Shown: in pieces, positions 1 to 7,307 of the stretch
How positions within the stretch are numbered: the first letter of the stretch is position 1
Layout of the letters: the number at the start of each line of letters is the position of its first letter
Assembly (NCBI GenBank): GCA_937880705.1
Contig: CALGRZ010000054.1
Span: 1 to 20,480 of the forward strand
DNA: 20,480 nt
From: an uncultured Alistipes sp.
GTDB lineage: Bacteria; Bacteroidota; Bacteroidia; Bacteroidales; Rikenellaceae
Reading direction: 5' to 3'
The notes under the pieces: model-generated
What the model saw: only the letters and a program-made list of their open reading frames with translations
Database searches by the model: none
Told to the model about the DNA's origin: nothing
Made by a program: the position numbers and the translations under genes

Positions 1-103
1 CGCCAAAACGCTTACACATATATCGGAACGAAGGGTCGGTAACATCCTCCATCGGTGCTAAAAAGAGTGGCTGAGAGCCTAAATCTATATCTCCAATTTT
101 CAT
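1..103 (-). CDS. dusB: tRNA-dihydrouridine synthase (DusB family), N-terminal fragment
   Basis: Only the first 34 codons are inside the window; the gene runs off the left edge. The translation opens MKIGDIDLGSQPLFLAPMED and continues VTDPSFRYMCKRFG. The AP-M-x-x-VTD-xx-FR block is the FMN-binding start of the Dus TIM barrel, and this opening is typical of Bacteroidetes DusB. Members use FMN and NADPH to reduce specific uridines in the tRNA D-loop. The ATG at 103-101 is the only sensible start, because the conserved block begins only about 16 residues later. The gene diverges from the rubredoxin gene, and a TATCTTTG -7 element lies 17 nt upstream on the minus strand. The family is clear; the exact paralogue is less certain because only the N terminus is visible. 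Confidence 0.85.
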   Translation of the reverse strand, partial: MKIGDIDLGSQPLFLAPMEDVTDPSFRYMCKRFG

Positions 104-120
104 CGTTCAAAGTCTTTGTG

Positions 121-128
121 CAAAGATA
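121..128 (-). promoter_or_regulatory. Probable -7 element of the dusB promoter
   Basis: The plus strand reads CAAAGATA, which is TATCTTTG on the minus strand and matches the Bacteroidetes TAnnTTTG -7 consensus. No clear TTTG -33 element is seen at the right distance. The motif is identical to the -7 of the divergent rubredoxin promoter. Confidence 0.5.
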
Positions 129-175
129 CGATAAAAAAATCTTATAACCATAGAGAAATATTTTATAGATTCAGC

Positions 176-206
176 TTGCAATTCGGTACAAGGTTATATA
201 TCTTTG
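176..206 (+). promoter_or_regulatory. Bacteroidetes-type promoter of the rubredoxin gene
   Basis: TTG at 176-178 lies 20 nt upstream of TATCTTTG at 199-206, which fits the -33/-7 pattern of the Bacteroidetes housekeeping sigma factor. Transcription would begin near 213, giving a leader of about 65-70 nt before the ATG at 281. Confidence 0.6.
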
Positions 207-280
207 CAAAAAGATAAAATTATTATGTGTAATCGGCACGAAGATTGAAATATCGGAAGTGTCAAAAATATTGAAAGCTT

Positions 281-439
281 ATGAAATATCGTTGTACAGT
301 ATGTGATTGGGTATATGACCCAGAGGTTGGTGATCCCGATTCAGGCATTGCTCCAGGTACCGCATTTGAGGATATCCCAGAAGATTGGTCTTGTCCACTC
401 TGCGGAGTAAGCAAAGAGGATTTTGAGCCTGTAGAGTAG
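281..439 (+). CDS. Rubredoxin
   Basis: A 52-residue protein, the usual size of a one-domain rubredoxin. It has both CxxC metal knuckles: C-T-V-C at residues 5-8, followed by the family's D-W-V-Y-D-P, and C-P-L-C-G at residues 38-42. The four cysteines hold one iron atom. The aromatic and acidic residues around them (Y11, W36) also fit the fold. Rubredoxins are soluble cytoplasmic one-electron carriers; in anaerobes they often serve oxygen- or peroxide-detoxifying enzymes. No partner gene is adjacent, so the electron acceptor here is unknown. The gene is monocistronic, with its own promoter and a hairpin terminator 10 nt after the TAG stop. It is short enough to be missed by length-filtered gene calling. 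Confidence 0.95.
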   Translation: MKYRCTVCDWVYDPEVGDPDSGIAPGTAFEDIPEDWSCPLCGVSKEDFEPVE

Positions 440-448
440 TGTAGAAGA

Positions 449-480
449 AGAGGTTGTCCAAAAAGACAATCTCTTTTTTT
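449..480 (+). terminator. Hairpin terminator after rubredoxin, possibly bidirectional
   Basis: AGAGGTTGTC at 449-458 pairs with GACAATCTCT at 465-474 (10 bp with one G-U pair), with a 6-nt loop and a T run through 480. The opposite strand also shows a stem followed by a T-rich tail, and the convergent btuB gene ends at 479, so the same hairpin may end both transcripts. Confidence 0.8.
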
Positions 481-2542
481 ACCACTTGGGTGTAATGCCT
501 ATAAATATCTCAAAGTTGATACCCGGCATTGGGCGTGAGAGGACCGAAAGATACTCCTCGTCGAAGAGATTATTGACTGAGCCCTTAACGGAGATATCTG
601 CCCAGCTGAGCGAAAAACCCTTCTCGAGCGAGAGGTTATTCATATAGTATTTGGGAAGCTCGCCCGTGAGCGTTATGTCGTTGCTCGACATAGTATATCG
701 CTCGCTGTAATAGCACCACTTATAGAGTAACGACCAGCTACGCCACCTGAGTTCACCCGTAAGCGAAGAGGACCACTCGGGGGTATAGGGGAGCTGCCGT
801 CCCACAGACTTATCGGCAGGGGTCAGAGGCTCGCCCTCGTTGATGGATGGCGTCCACGAGAGTGTAGCATTGAGTCTGAGGAGCCACTCCTTCGTAAGAG
901 CGACATCAGCCTTCGACTGCAACTCCACACCATAGGCGTGCACATCCTTCACATTGCGTGGCGAGAGGAAGCCTTTGGGTGTTGCGAGCCATAGTATCCA
1001 GTCTTTCACATAGGAGTCAAACCACGAGGCCGAGCCCGAGAGCATAAAACTATTCTCCTTGCCAACGGCAAACGACACCCCTGCATCATAGGTCCAGCCC
1101 CTCTCTTTTTTTAGGTCGGGGTTGCCTCCCGGCAGGAAGTAGAGGTCGTTGAGTGTCGGGAAGCGGAAGTTGCGCGATGCGGAGGCCTTGGCCACGACGT
1201 TGCCGCGCTTCGATACTACGCCGTCGATGAAGAGTGCCGGGATGAGGGGTGTGAACTCCTTGCCGAAGAGCTCCTCGCGCAGCACCACCGAGAGGCCGAA
1301 ACGCTCCACGGGTCGCCACCTCGCCGAGAGTGTTCCCGAGAGCTCGACACGCGCCTGCTTGTAGCCCACAATGCCGTTGTTGCCATCCTGAAGGATGATA
1401 TTCTTGTCGCGGCTCTCGACGAAGTGCTGGTGGGCGGCCAGCGATGCGGTGAAGAGCCATCGCTGGTCGATGTAGTACTCCGCATCGGCCGCAGCGTAGA
1501 GGGTGTTTATCTTGCTGCGCGAGCGGGTCATCGTGGTGAGGATGCCGTTGCCCGGGTCACGCTTGTAGTCGTAGGCCATCGACGTGTGTATATATCCTGC
1601 GCGTGCTGCGAGCTTGTAGCTGCTGCGCAGATGGTCCCACGAGAGCACCGTGCGCAGGGTCTGCTCCCTCTGGCGGTTCTCGAAGTCGCGCTCGTCGGCA
1701 TAGTCCGTGGTCAGCAGTGCCAGCTCGCGGTTGGAGTTGACATACCAGGCGTTCACACCGAGGCGGTCACCACCCTTGAGGGTGTGGTATATCTCCTGCA
1801 GCAGGTGGAAGTCGCGGTAGGCACCACTGCGGTTACGCTCCATGGGGTAGTACTGCCCCGTGATGTTGTGCTCCTCGTCGTAGATGTTGAGCTTCTTGTC
1901 GTAGTTGCGGTAGCGGTAGTCGTTGGGCGAGGTGGCCAGCGATGCTCGTGTGGCTATCTGCCAGCGGTCGTTGCCCCAGCCGAGGCGCAGAAACTCGTCA
2001 AAGGTCTTGAACGAACCTACGCCCTGGATGTATTGCAGCTCGAAGCCTCGGTGTGCCGCCTGCCTCGACTCGAGCTTTACGGCACCACCCAGACCACCAC
2101 CCACCTCGCCTACCGACGAGGTGCCGTGCAGCAGCGAGGCCTTGTCGATGAAGTAGGAGGGTATGAGCGAGAAGTCGGTCATGCCCAGCATAGGGCTGTT
2201 TATGCGCATGCCGTTCCATGTCACCTGCGTATGTGAGGGCGAGGTGCCTCGGAAGGCGACGGTGGAGAGCGTAGCACGGCCATAGCTCTTGACAAATATC
2301 GAGGAGTTGAAGGTGAGTACGTCGGCCATCGACAGGGCTATATTCTCCTTCAGTGCCAACGAGTCGAAGCGCGTCTGCTGCACGCCAATCTCCTTGATGG
2401 GGCGTTGTCCTACAACCGACACACCCTCGATATCCACGAAGTGTTCGCCATCGCGGTAGGCATACGCACGCTGGCCCTCCTGCGCGAAGAGCAACGAGCC
2501 GTAGAGTAGGCCTGTGATGAGTATGGCTAACGTGCGTAACAT
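479..2542 (-). CDS. btuB: BtuB-type TonB-dependent outer-membrane cobalamin receptor
   Basis: A 687-residue receptor. The signal peptide is MLRTLAILITGLLYGSLLFA, with likely cleavage after A20. A short N-terminal stretch containing EGVSVVGQRP (39-48) may hold the TonB box. The plug domain covers about 40-158 and includes VAFRGTSPSHTQVTWNGMRI (95-114), followed by SPMLGMTDFSLIP, a pattern typical of Bacteroidetes BtuB-like receptors. The rest is a 22-strand-type barrel with alternating aromatic residues, ending in NLFDEEYL and a terminal tryptophan. The protein should move corrinoids across the outer membrane using TonB energy. I chose the ATG at 2542 because the signal peptide follows directly and it lies 1 nt after the btuG stop; a longer reading from 2605 would overlap btuG. 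It is the last gene of the riboswitch operon. B12 specificity is inferred from the riboswitch and the BtuG partner. Confidence 0.92.
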   Translation of the reverse strand: MLRTLAILITGLLYGSLLFAQEGQRAYAYRDGEHFVDIEGVSVVGQRPIKEIGVQQTRFDSLALKENIALSMADVLTFNSSIFVKSYGRATLSTVAFRGTSPSHTQVTWNGMRINSPMLGMTDFSLIPSYFIDKASLLHGTSSVGEVGGGLGGAVKLESRQAAHRGFELQYIQGVGSFKTFDEFLRLGWGNDRWQIATRASLATSPNDYRYRNYDKKLNIYDEEHNITGQYYPMERNRSGAYRDFHLLQEIYHTLKGGDRLGVNAWYVNSNRELALLTTDYADERDFENRQREQTLRTVLSWDHLRSSYKLAARAGYIHTSMAYDYKRDPGNGILTTMTRSRSKINTLYAAADAEYYIDQRWLFTASLAAHQHFVESRDKNIILQDGNNGIVGYKQARVELSGTLSARWRPVERFGLSVVLREELFGKEFTPLIPALFIDGVVSKRGNVVAKASASRNFRFPTLNDLYFLPGGNPDLKKERGWTYDAGVSFAVGKENSFMLSGSASWFDSYVKDWILWLATPKGFLSPRNVKDVHAYGVELQSKADVALTKEWLLRLNATLSWTPSINEGEPLTPADKSVGRQLPYTPEWSSSLTGELRWRSWSLLYKWCYYSERYTMSSNDITLTGELPKYYMNNLSLEKGFSLSWADISVKGSVNNLFDEEYLSVLSRPMPGINFEIFIGITPKW

Positions 2543-2543
2543 G

Positions 2544-3605
2544 CTATTTCCAACAGAAGGCACCGGGTATGATGCCCACATAAAATTCGTCGAGTAGCTC
2601 ACCACGCGGTGAGTAGCGGTATATCTTGCCCTGTTGCTGGTAGTCTATGGCATCGGCAACGTATATGTCGCCGCGCGTGGGGTCTACCGTGAGACCGTAG
2701 TATATGGTGCCACGGCTTGCTATGATGGGCTTCGTGGGCACCTCCTCGGCCGTCACGCTCATCTGCCAGATGTCGTCGTTTATCCAGTAGAGCATGTCGC
2801 GTGTGCCGTTGAGCTGTATCTCCGAGGGGGCGTCACCCAGCTCGAAGCGAAAACGCTGCTCTATCTGGAGGCTCTCCGGGTCGATGCGGTAGAGCGACGG
2901 AGCCTCGTAGCCGTATGGCGAGTCGAGGTATCCGCCATCGGTCACGCACCACAGCTTGTTGTAGCGATCCAGCACCAGCGATGTGGGCTGTATGCCGACG
3001 GTAAGTTCGCCGACCACCTCGTCGCTCAGCGTGTCGATCTTCAGTATGCGGTTTTGGTACGACCAGCAGTTGACATATACATAGTCGCCCAGCTGCACCA
3101 TCTGCTCCGTGGAGCCCTGCTCCATGCTCATCCTCGGGCACTCGATATAGCCCGTGATCTCGTAGAGCCGTGGGTTGACAACGTATATGCGGTTGTCCCA
3201 TATCTGCGTGACGTAGGCCTTCTCGTCGGAGACGAAGTGCATGTATCGCGGTGAGGTGAAGCCCGTTATGCGTCCCACCTCCTTGAAGGTGTCGGGGTCG
3301 ATGGCGAAGATGACGTGCGAGTTGTTGACCACCACCCAGCCGAGGTCGTTGTGTAGGGTCATCGACTGCGCCACATCGCCCAGCTTCATGGCGTTGGCAC
3401 GGTAGAAGACCTCGTTCTCGACGCTCTTGGTCGCGGGGTTGTAGTACGATAGCGAGGCGTTGCCATACTGGAAGTTACCCTCGTTGCAGATAAACAGACC
3501 CTCGCCCGAGGCGGAGAACTCCTCCACGGTGCCATACTCCCACTTCATGCAGCTGCCCAGGAGCAGCAGGATGATTGTTGTTATGTGTCGTAACCCTCTG
3601 TACAT
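2544..3605 (-). CDS. btuG: BtuG-like surface lipoprotein, seven-bladed beta-propeller that binds B12
   Basis: A 353-residue lipoprotein (DUF5074/YncE-like). The signal peptide ends in LLLGSC with the lipidated cysteine at residue 19. The body has repeated propeller-like blades, with recurring patterns such as VVNNSHVIFAIDPDTFKEVG, YVVNPRLYEITG, ILKIDTLSDEVVG and YRIDPESLQIE. In Bacteroides thetaiotaomicron, BtuG2 is a surface propeller that binds cobalamin extremely tightly and caps the BtuB barrel. Length, lipobox, blade pattern and position directly before btuB all fit that role. The start at 3605 is 7 nt after the preceding gene's stop, and the TAG stop is 1 nt from the btuB ATG, which suggests translational coupling. 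Binding residues cannot be assigned from the sequence alone. Confidence 0.88.
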   Translation of the reverse strand: MYRGLRHITTIILLLLGSCMKWEYGTVEEFSASGEGLFICNEGNFQYGNASLSYYNPATKSVENEVFYRANAMKLGDVAQSMTLHNDLGWVVVNNSHVIFAIDPDTFKEVGRITGFTSPRYMHFVSDEKAYVTQIWDNRIYVVNPRLYEITGYIECPRMSMEQGSTEQMVQLGDYVYVNCWSYQNRILKIDTLSDEVVGELTVGIQPTSLVLDRYNKLWCVTDGGYLDSPYGYEAPSLYRIDPESLQIEQRFRFELGDAPSEIQLNGTRDMLYWINDDIWQMSVTAEEVPTKPIIASRGTIYYGLTVDPTRGDIYVADAIDYQQQGKIYRYSPRGELLDEFYVGIIPGAFCWK

Positions 3606-3612
3606 GCCTCGT

Positions 3613-5331
3613 TTAGTTGTTCATAAGGTCGTAGATGCCCAGCACCTCGGTTGAGAGCTCGCCCACCCAGCCGCTCTTGCTCTGCACGGCGCACTGCACC
3701 TTGACAAAGTCGATGTGGCTCAACTTTACGGCCTCGCCCGTGAAGTCTATGGCATTGTCGATGTCGAAGCCGTTGGCTCGCGCCTCGCCCTCGTCGGTTA
3801 TGATGTCCACCTCCGAGTAGTTGTCGGCATAGCCCCAGTCGTAGGGTGGCTGTATCCACAGCGAGCCGTTGCCCGAGGCGTCGTAGTTGCGCGCCTCGAG
3901 GCGTGTGCCGCGCAGCGTGTAGCTCTCCGAGGTTATCCACGCGGGGTAGTAGCTCGGCTGGTCGTGGAACGCCTTGAGGTAGTCCACCTCGCCACTGCCG
4001 CCACGGTTGTCTATCCAGAGCACCGCGCTCTGATCTGTCGTGGGGCGGAAGTAGGTCACCTCATACTCCTCGAGGGTGCCGTTCGCACCCGTCTCCGAGC
4101 CCGCGAGCTCGTACCATGTGTCGTCGGCCTCGCCGTTACCATTCTCATCCTGCATCACCCAGACGATGCCCGGCTCGCAGGATGTGTCGAATGAGTTGCC
4201 CGTGATGGCAAGGTCGTAGCCCTCGCCATTGGTGATGCTGTGGTCGAAGCCCACGACGATGTATCCGCCAAAGGCACCCAGCGAGAGGTACTTACCCTCG
4301 CGCAGACGTCTCTGGGCATAGGCCGTGGCGGCCTCGGCGGTAAGCTCCGAGCCATCGAAGCCCGCGGTCTTCATATCGCCGATAAACTGCCCGGGCGCGG
4401 GGATGTACTCCATAACCCGCTCAAAGTCGGCCGACGATGTGCCCACCACGGGTCGGCGGTGCGCCTGCTCCTCGTGGGCGTAGATCGTAAACTCGCGGGC
4501 TATGCTCACGCTCTTGCCCTCGCGTATGGTCGATATGGTGCCTCGCACGATATGGCCACCCTCGTAGGTCGGGGTGTAGCAAAACTCGGCCTCGCTGCCC
4601 GTGCCGTTATCCGATGTCCAGCAGTAGGATACACCCTCCATGGTGCTATATGCCGTGGGGCGTATGCGCAGTCGGCGACCAACGACGGTGTGCAGCTCCA
4701 GACTCTCGAACTCCCACTCGAGGGGCATCTCCTCGGGGCTTATGACCTCGATCTGTGTGCTGTGCTCCGCGGCACCATCCTCGTTTGTGGCGCGCGCCGT
4801 GAGGGTGACGACACCGAGGCTCTCGGCCTCGAATGTGTAGTATTGGCCCTCGGCCACTGTCGCCCCATCAACCATCCACTCCACGGTGGTGGGCAGCGAG
4901 CTGTGGCCCACCACGGCGTTGAGCTTGAGGCTCGAGCCGAGTGGCAGCACCGCGTCGCAGTCGAGAATCTTGATTGTGGGTATCTCCAGCTCTACGACAT
5001 CCACGCGCAGCTCCTCGCTGTCGCTGCCGTAGGGTGTCTTTGCTGTGAAGGTGATGTATGTGGTGCCGATGTGCTCGGCCGTAAATTCAAAGTCGGGGGT
5101 GGCGGTGACTACGCGCTGAAGGCCATCCACCTGCCATATATACTCTGCCTCGGTGTTGTTCTCCACCTCGAGGCTTATCTCTATGGTGCGGCCGATCTTC
5201 ACGACATAGCAGCCGTCGTTGTGGCCCAGGATGATATTGGGGGGCAGTGGGGTGGTAATCACCTCGTCGCGATTGCACGACGAGGCGATTAGAACCACGC
5301 TTAAAACAAAAAACTCTAAAACTCTTCTCAT
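3613..5331 (-). CDS. Surface lipoprotein with three Ig/PKD-like repeats and a C-terminal domain of unknown function
   Basis: A 572-residue lipoprotein. The signal peptide ends in LIASSC (Cys19) and is followed by NRDE, an acidic start resembling the Bacteroidetes export signal for surface lipoproteins. Three beta-sandwich repeats of about 85 residues follow, at roughly 32-115, 118-198 and 205-287; each has the PKD-like pattern of a W-x-V-D-G or C-W-T-S strand followed by a T-x-T-x-A type strand. The C-terminal part (about 295-572) is a separate domain containing FGGYIVVGFDH and a D-E-N-G-N-G-E-A-D-D stretch that looks like an acidic metal-binding loop. I cannot name that domain. The start is the ATG at 5331, 6 nt after the previous stop; a TTG at 5337 is in frame but less likely. 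The B12-operon context suggests corrinoid capture or holding the BtuBG complex; this is inference. Confidence 0.8.
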   Translation of the reverse strand: MRRVLEFFVLSVVLIASSCNRDEVITTPLPPNIILGHNDGCYVVKIGRTIEISLEVENNTEAEYIWQVDGLQRVVTATPDFEFTAEHIGTTYITFTAKTPYGSDSEELRVDVVELEIPTIKILDCDAVLPLGSSLKLNAVVGHSSLPTTVEWMVDGATVAEGQYYTFEAESLGVVTLTARATNEDGAAEHSTQIEVISPEEMPLEWEFESLELHTVVGRRLRIRPTAYSTMEGVSYCWTSDNGTGSEAEFCYTPTYEGGHIVRGTISTIREGKSVSIAREFTIYAHEEQAHRRPVVGTSSADFERVMEYIPAPGQFIGDMKTAGFDGSELTAEAATAYAQRRLREGKYLSLGAFGGYIVVGFDHSITNGEGYDLAITGNSFDTSCEPGIVWVMQDENGNGEADDTWYELAGSETGANGTLEEYEVTYFRPTTDQSAVLWIDNRGGSGEVDYLKAFHDQPSYYPAWITSESYTLRGTRLEARNYDASGNGSLWIQPPYDWGYADNYSEVDIITDEGEARANGFDIDNAIDFTGEAVKLSHIDFVKVQCAVQSKSGWVGELSTEVLGIYDLMNN

Positions 5332-5337
5332 TATCAA

Positions 5338-6816
5338 TTACTTAAACACTTGTTCGGTAAATTGTACTGCCACGTCATCGTAGGCGAAGTAGGCGGGGCA
5401 GTTAAGGCCATACGGACCCTTGAGGTCGTCGCTGGCCTCGAAGTTGAAGCTGATGCTTGCCACCTTGCCCAGCGCGGTGAGGTCAAACTTCTGCCACTGG
5501 GTGACCATCACACCCCCTTCGCAGAGCATGTGGGTGACGCTGCCCGTGGCGTTGCCCTCGGTGTCGTAGCCCGTGGCCACGATGTAGAACTCGGTCTCTT
5601 CGGTGGCGGGCGACGAGAAGCCATCGCCAAACGACAGCGAGTTGAGCACATAGCAGGTGTTGGTGACCCACATGTGGTCAACCACGCGCGCCTGACCATC
5701 CATAAAGGCTATAGTTGCCAGCGTGGGGTCGTATATCGAGGTGTTGAAGCTATCCTTGTAGCCGTTGTGGATGCAGAAGTTCGACGAGTTGTTGTGGCCA
5801 TGAATGGGTATCGAGAACTGAAGCTCGTACCAACCGTAGTGGCCCTCGGGCAGGGTGGTGTAATCCTCGATGATGTAGTTCGAGATGGCGTGGCCACCGC
5901 CCCAGTAGGGCGTGAGGAACGAGTGGCAGAGCTCGGTGTTAGCCTCATCTTGCCAGAAGTAGATCTCCTCGGCATAGTTGGCATAGGTCAGGAGGCCGCC
6001 ATACTGCACATCGTCGATAAGGTCGCTCCAGGTATTGATCTCGGCTGAGGCATAGTCCAGTGTGTAGGGGCTAAAGCGTGCATCGCTATCCTCGAAGGTG
6101 AGGGTGCGCAGCGTCACCTCCTCGACCCACTCGCCAACCATAACATCGAGTGTGGCTATAACGCTCTTGCCCGCCTCTGATACAGCAGTTACGGCTACGG
6201 TGCCCTCCTTCTCGAAGCAGCAGGCCTCCTTTGAAGGTGAGCATATCGTGAGCAGGTTCTCTTGGTAGGCAACACGCCAGCCCTCGGGCTTCGATATTGT
6301 GTAGTTCAGAATGTTGTCGGCCTCGACAGCGAACTCTTGTGAGCTGCCGAACTCGAATATGGCCGTAGCCTCCTCGTAGAGTATATTAAATATAGGTGCC
6401 TCGCTGTCGTAGCGCGCCAAGCTAATTGTTGTGCCATCGGTGAGGGTGATAACAACATAGTCCGGGTCGCTTAAGTCGATATCCGAGATCATCGACTCAC
6501 CATCCTTGCCATCCTTGCCGTTGGTGCCATCCTTGCCATCCTCACCATCCGTGCCATCCGTGCCATCCGTGCCGTGGTAGAGCGTGATTGTCGAGCCATC
6601 GGAGAGGGTTAGTATGTAGCCCTCGTCGGTTTGTGTTACATCGACCACCGAGAGGTTGTTGGCCACAGCATCTTTGAGGCTCTCAATAGCCTGGCTGTTC
6701 TGTTCGATGCGCTTGTCCACCTCATCGAACTTCTCCCAAATCGAGCTGTCGTCATACGAGCAGCCCACCGTGGTGACGGCGATGGCTGCCACCACAAAAA
6801 GCATAATCTTCTTCAT
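5338..6816 (-). CDS. DUF4465-type (BtuH-like) surface lipoprotein with coiled-coil and collagen-like stalk
   Basis: A 492-residue lipoprotein and the first gene after the riboswitch. The signal peptide MKKIMLFVVAAIAVTTVG ends at Cys19, followed by SYDDSS, an acidic surface-export-like start. Residues about 26-54 form a short heptad-like helix (EKFDEVDKRIEQNSQAIESL), followed by a small beta domain, as in the N-terminal DUF4988/PL29-associated module. Residues 82-107 are glycine-every-third repeats (GTD, GED, GKD, GTN). A BACON-like Ig segment lies around 190-265. The C-terminal domain (about 275-490), with LTFEDSDARFSPYTLD and NCPAYFAYDDVAV, resembles DUF4465. DUF4465 proteins in Bacteroidetes B12 loci include BtuH, a surface cobalamin binder, from memory of the literature. 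The start at 6816 was chosen because it sets the signal peptide at the N terminus; an in-frame extension upstream to 6993 would bury it. Confidence 0.8.
   Translation of the reverse strand: MKKIMLFVVAAIAVTTVGCSYDDSSIWEKFDEVDKRIEQNSQAIESLKDAVANNLSVVDVTQTDEGYILTLSDGSTITLYHGTDGTDGTDGEDGKDGTNGKDGKDGESMISDIDLSDPDYVVITLTDGTTISLARYDSEAPIFNILYEEATAIFEFGSSQEFAVEADNILNYTISKPEGWRVAYQENLLTICSPSKEACCFEKEGTVAVTAVSEAGKSVIATLDVMVGEWVEEVTLRTLTFEDSDARFSPYTLDYASAEINTWSDLIDDVQYGGLLTYANYAEEIYFWQDEANTELCHSFLTPYWGGGHAISNYIIEDYTTLPEGHYGWYELQFSIPIHGHNNSSNFCIHNGYKDSFNTSIYDPTLATIAFMDGQARVVDHMWVTNTCYVLNSLSFGDGFSSPATEETEFYIVATGYDTEGNATGSVTHMLCEGGVMVTQWQKFDLTALGKVASISFNFEASDDLKGPYGLNCPAYFAYDDVAVQFTEQVFK
6496..6573 (-). 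repeat. Tandem repeats encoding the collagen-like Gly-X-Y stretch
   Basis: The segment codes for residues 82-107 of the DUF4465 lipoprotein. On the plus strand, ATCCGTGCC occurs as three perfect tandem 9-bp copies at 6547-6573, with degenerate copies continuing to about 6500. Each 9-bp unit adds three residues, so copy-number change by slippage would keep the reading frame and alter only stalk length. Confidence 0.85.
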
Positions 6817-7037
6817 AGCGTTGTAAATTAAAGGTTTGTTTAAGGTCATTCTCCGTAACTTTAACACAACGTGATTATGCCCCATGAAGCCACCATCGGC
6901 ACAAGGACTATACGCCCCATGCCGACCTCGGCATATACAACATGCCCCTATGGTCGCTCCAAATCTCATACTATGAACCCGATTAAAAATCAAGTCGCAG
7001 ACTGCCCATTCGCCGCAGGCATAATCTCGTTATAAAC
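6817..7037 (-). other. Leader between the B12 aptamer and the first gene (expression platform region)
   Basis: About 220 nt separate the aptamer from the ATG at 6816. It contains a short hairpin, ATGCCGA-CC-TCGGCAT at 6919-6934, but no convincing hairpin followed by a T run. A reading frame continuous with the lipoprotein gene is open back past 6970 (MRFGATIGACCICRGR...), but it resembles no known protein. Gene control by the aptamer therefore cannot be assigned to termination or to translation from the sequence alone. Confidence 0.5.
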
Positions 7038-7234
7038 GCTTGGCAGGTCTTCTGACTTATTCCGCTCTGCGATGCCTTCCCAGCCCGAGGGCCAGTGACA
7101 TATAGATGTCGCAGATCTCTTTGAGAAACCGATAAGATGGTCGGCCTCTGGAACTTACAGCAGCGGGAACTGTTCAGGATTTTCACCCGATTCCCTTTTA
7201 ATCTCAACGAAGGACTCCCTTCCGAGAACCAATG
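7038..7234 (-). promoter_or_regulatory. Cobalamin (B12) riboswitch aptamer
   Basis: Read on the minus strand, the segment has the landmark parts of the cobalamin riboswitch in order. The core around 7199-7155 contains AAAAGGGAATCGGGTGAAAA, then the CAGTTCCCGCTGCTGTAA type block. A variable peripheral arm follows. The 3' box at 7063-7041 reads GGAATAAGTC followed by AGAAGACCTGCCA. Short closing pairing TTGG/CCAA joins the ends as P1. The aptamer senses adenosylcobalamin or related cobamides and normally lowers expression when B12 is plentiful. It sits directly downstream of the btu promoter and upstream of four surface B12-uptake genes, the expected arrangement. Confidence 0.93.
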
Positions 7235-7240
7235 CTTGGA

Positions 7241-7270
7241 CAAAGGTATAAAAAAATATGCGACCTGCAA
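7241..7270 (-). promoter_or_regulatory. Promoter of the btu operon
   Basis: On the minus strand, TTG (complement of 7268-7270) is followed after 19 nt by TACCTTTG (complement of 7241-7248), a good match to the Bacteroidetes -33/-7 pattern. The start point would be near 7235, so the transcript enters the riboswitch P1 almost at once. The spacer overlaps the palindrome at 7250-7291. Confidence 0.75.
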
Positions 7271-7291
7271 GTGCAAATCGCATATTTTTTT
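7250..7291 (-). terminator. Perfect palindrome, likely terminator of the upstream minus-strand genes
   Basis: AAAAAAATATGCGA (7250-7263) and its exact complement TCGCATATTTTTTT (7278-7291) form 14-bp arms around a 14-nt loop. With an A tract and a T tract on the outer ends, this is the symmetric form of an intrinsic terminator. It lies 17 nt after the stop of the acyl-CoA synthetase tail relic, suggesting it was the original terminator of that gene. The arms also cover the spacer of the btu promoter. Confidence 0.7.
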
Positions 7292-7307
7292 TATCGACCC
7301 TCTCGGC

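Noticed and set aside
279..485. Minus-strand open frame covering the rubredoxin gene
   Set aside because: The plus strand encodes a full rubredoxin with both CxxC motifs and flanking promoter and terminator; the antisense frame has no support.
1424..2236. Plus-strand open frame of 270 codons opposite btuB
   Set aside because: Valine-rich shadow of a clear TonB-dependent receptor gene; no start context or domain.
4240..5292. Plus-strand open frame of 350 codons opposite the PKD-type lipoprotein
   Set aside because: Composition typical of a shadow frame and no promoter; the minus-strand gene has a lipobox, domain repeats and operon position.
6501..6573. Short regular repeats considered as a CRISPR array
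   Set aside because: Units are 9 bp without spacers, in frame within a coding region, and encode Gly-X-Y triplets.
6817..6993. N-terminal extension of the DUF4465 lipoprotein into the riboswitch leader
   Set aside because: It would put about 59 residues before a perfect lipoprotein signal peptide, blocking export; the ATG at 6816 is better. Kept only as a note on the open leader.
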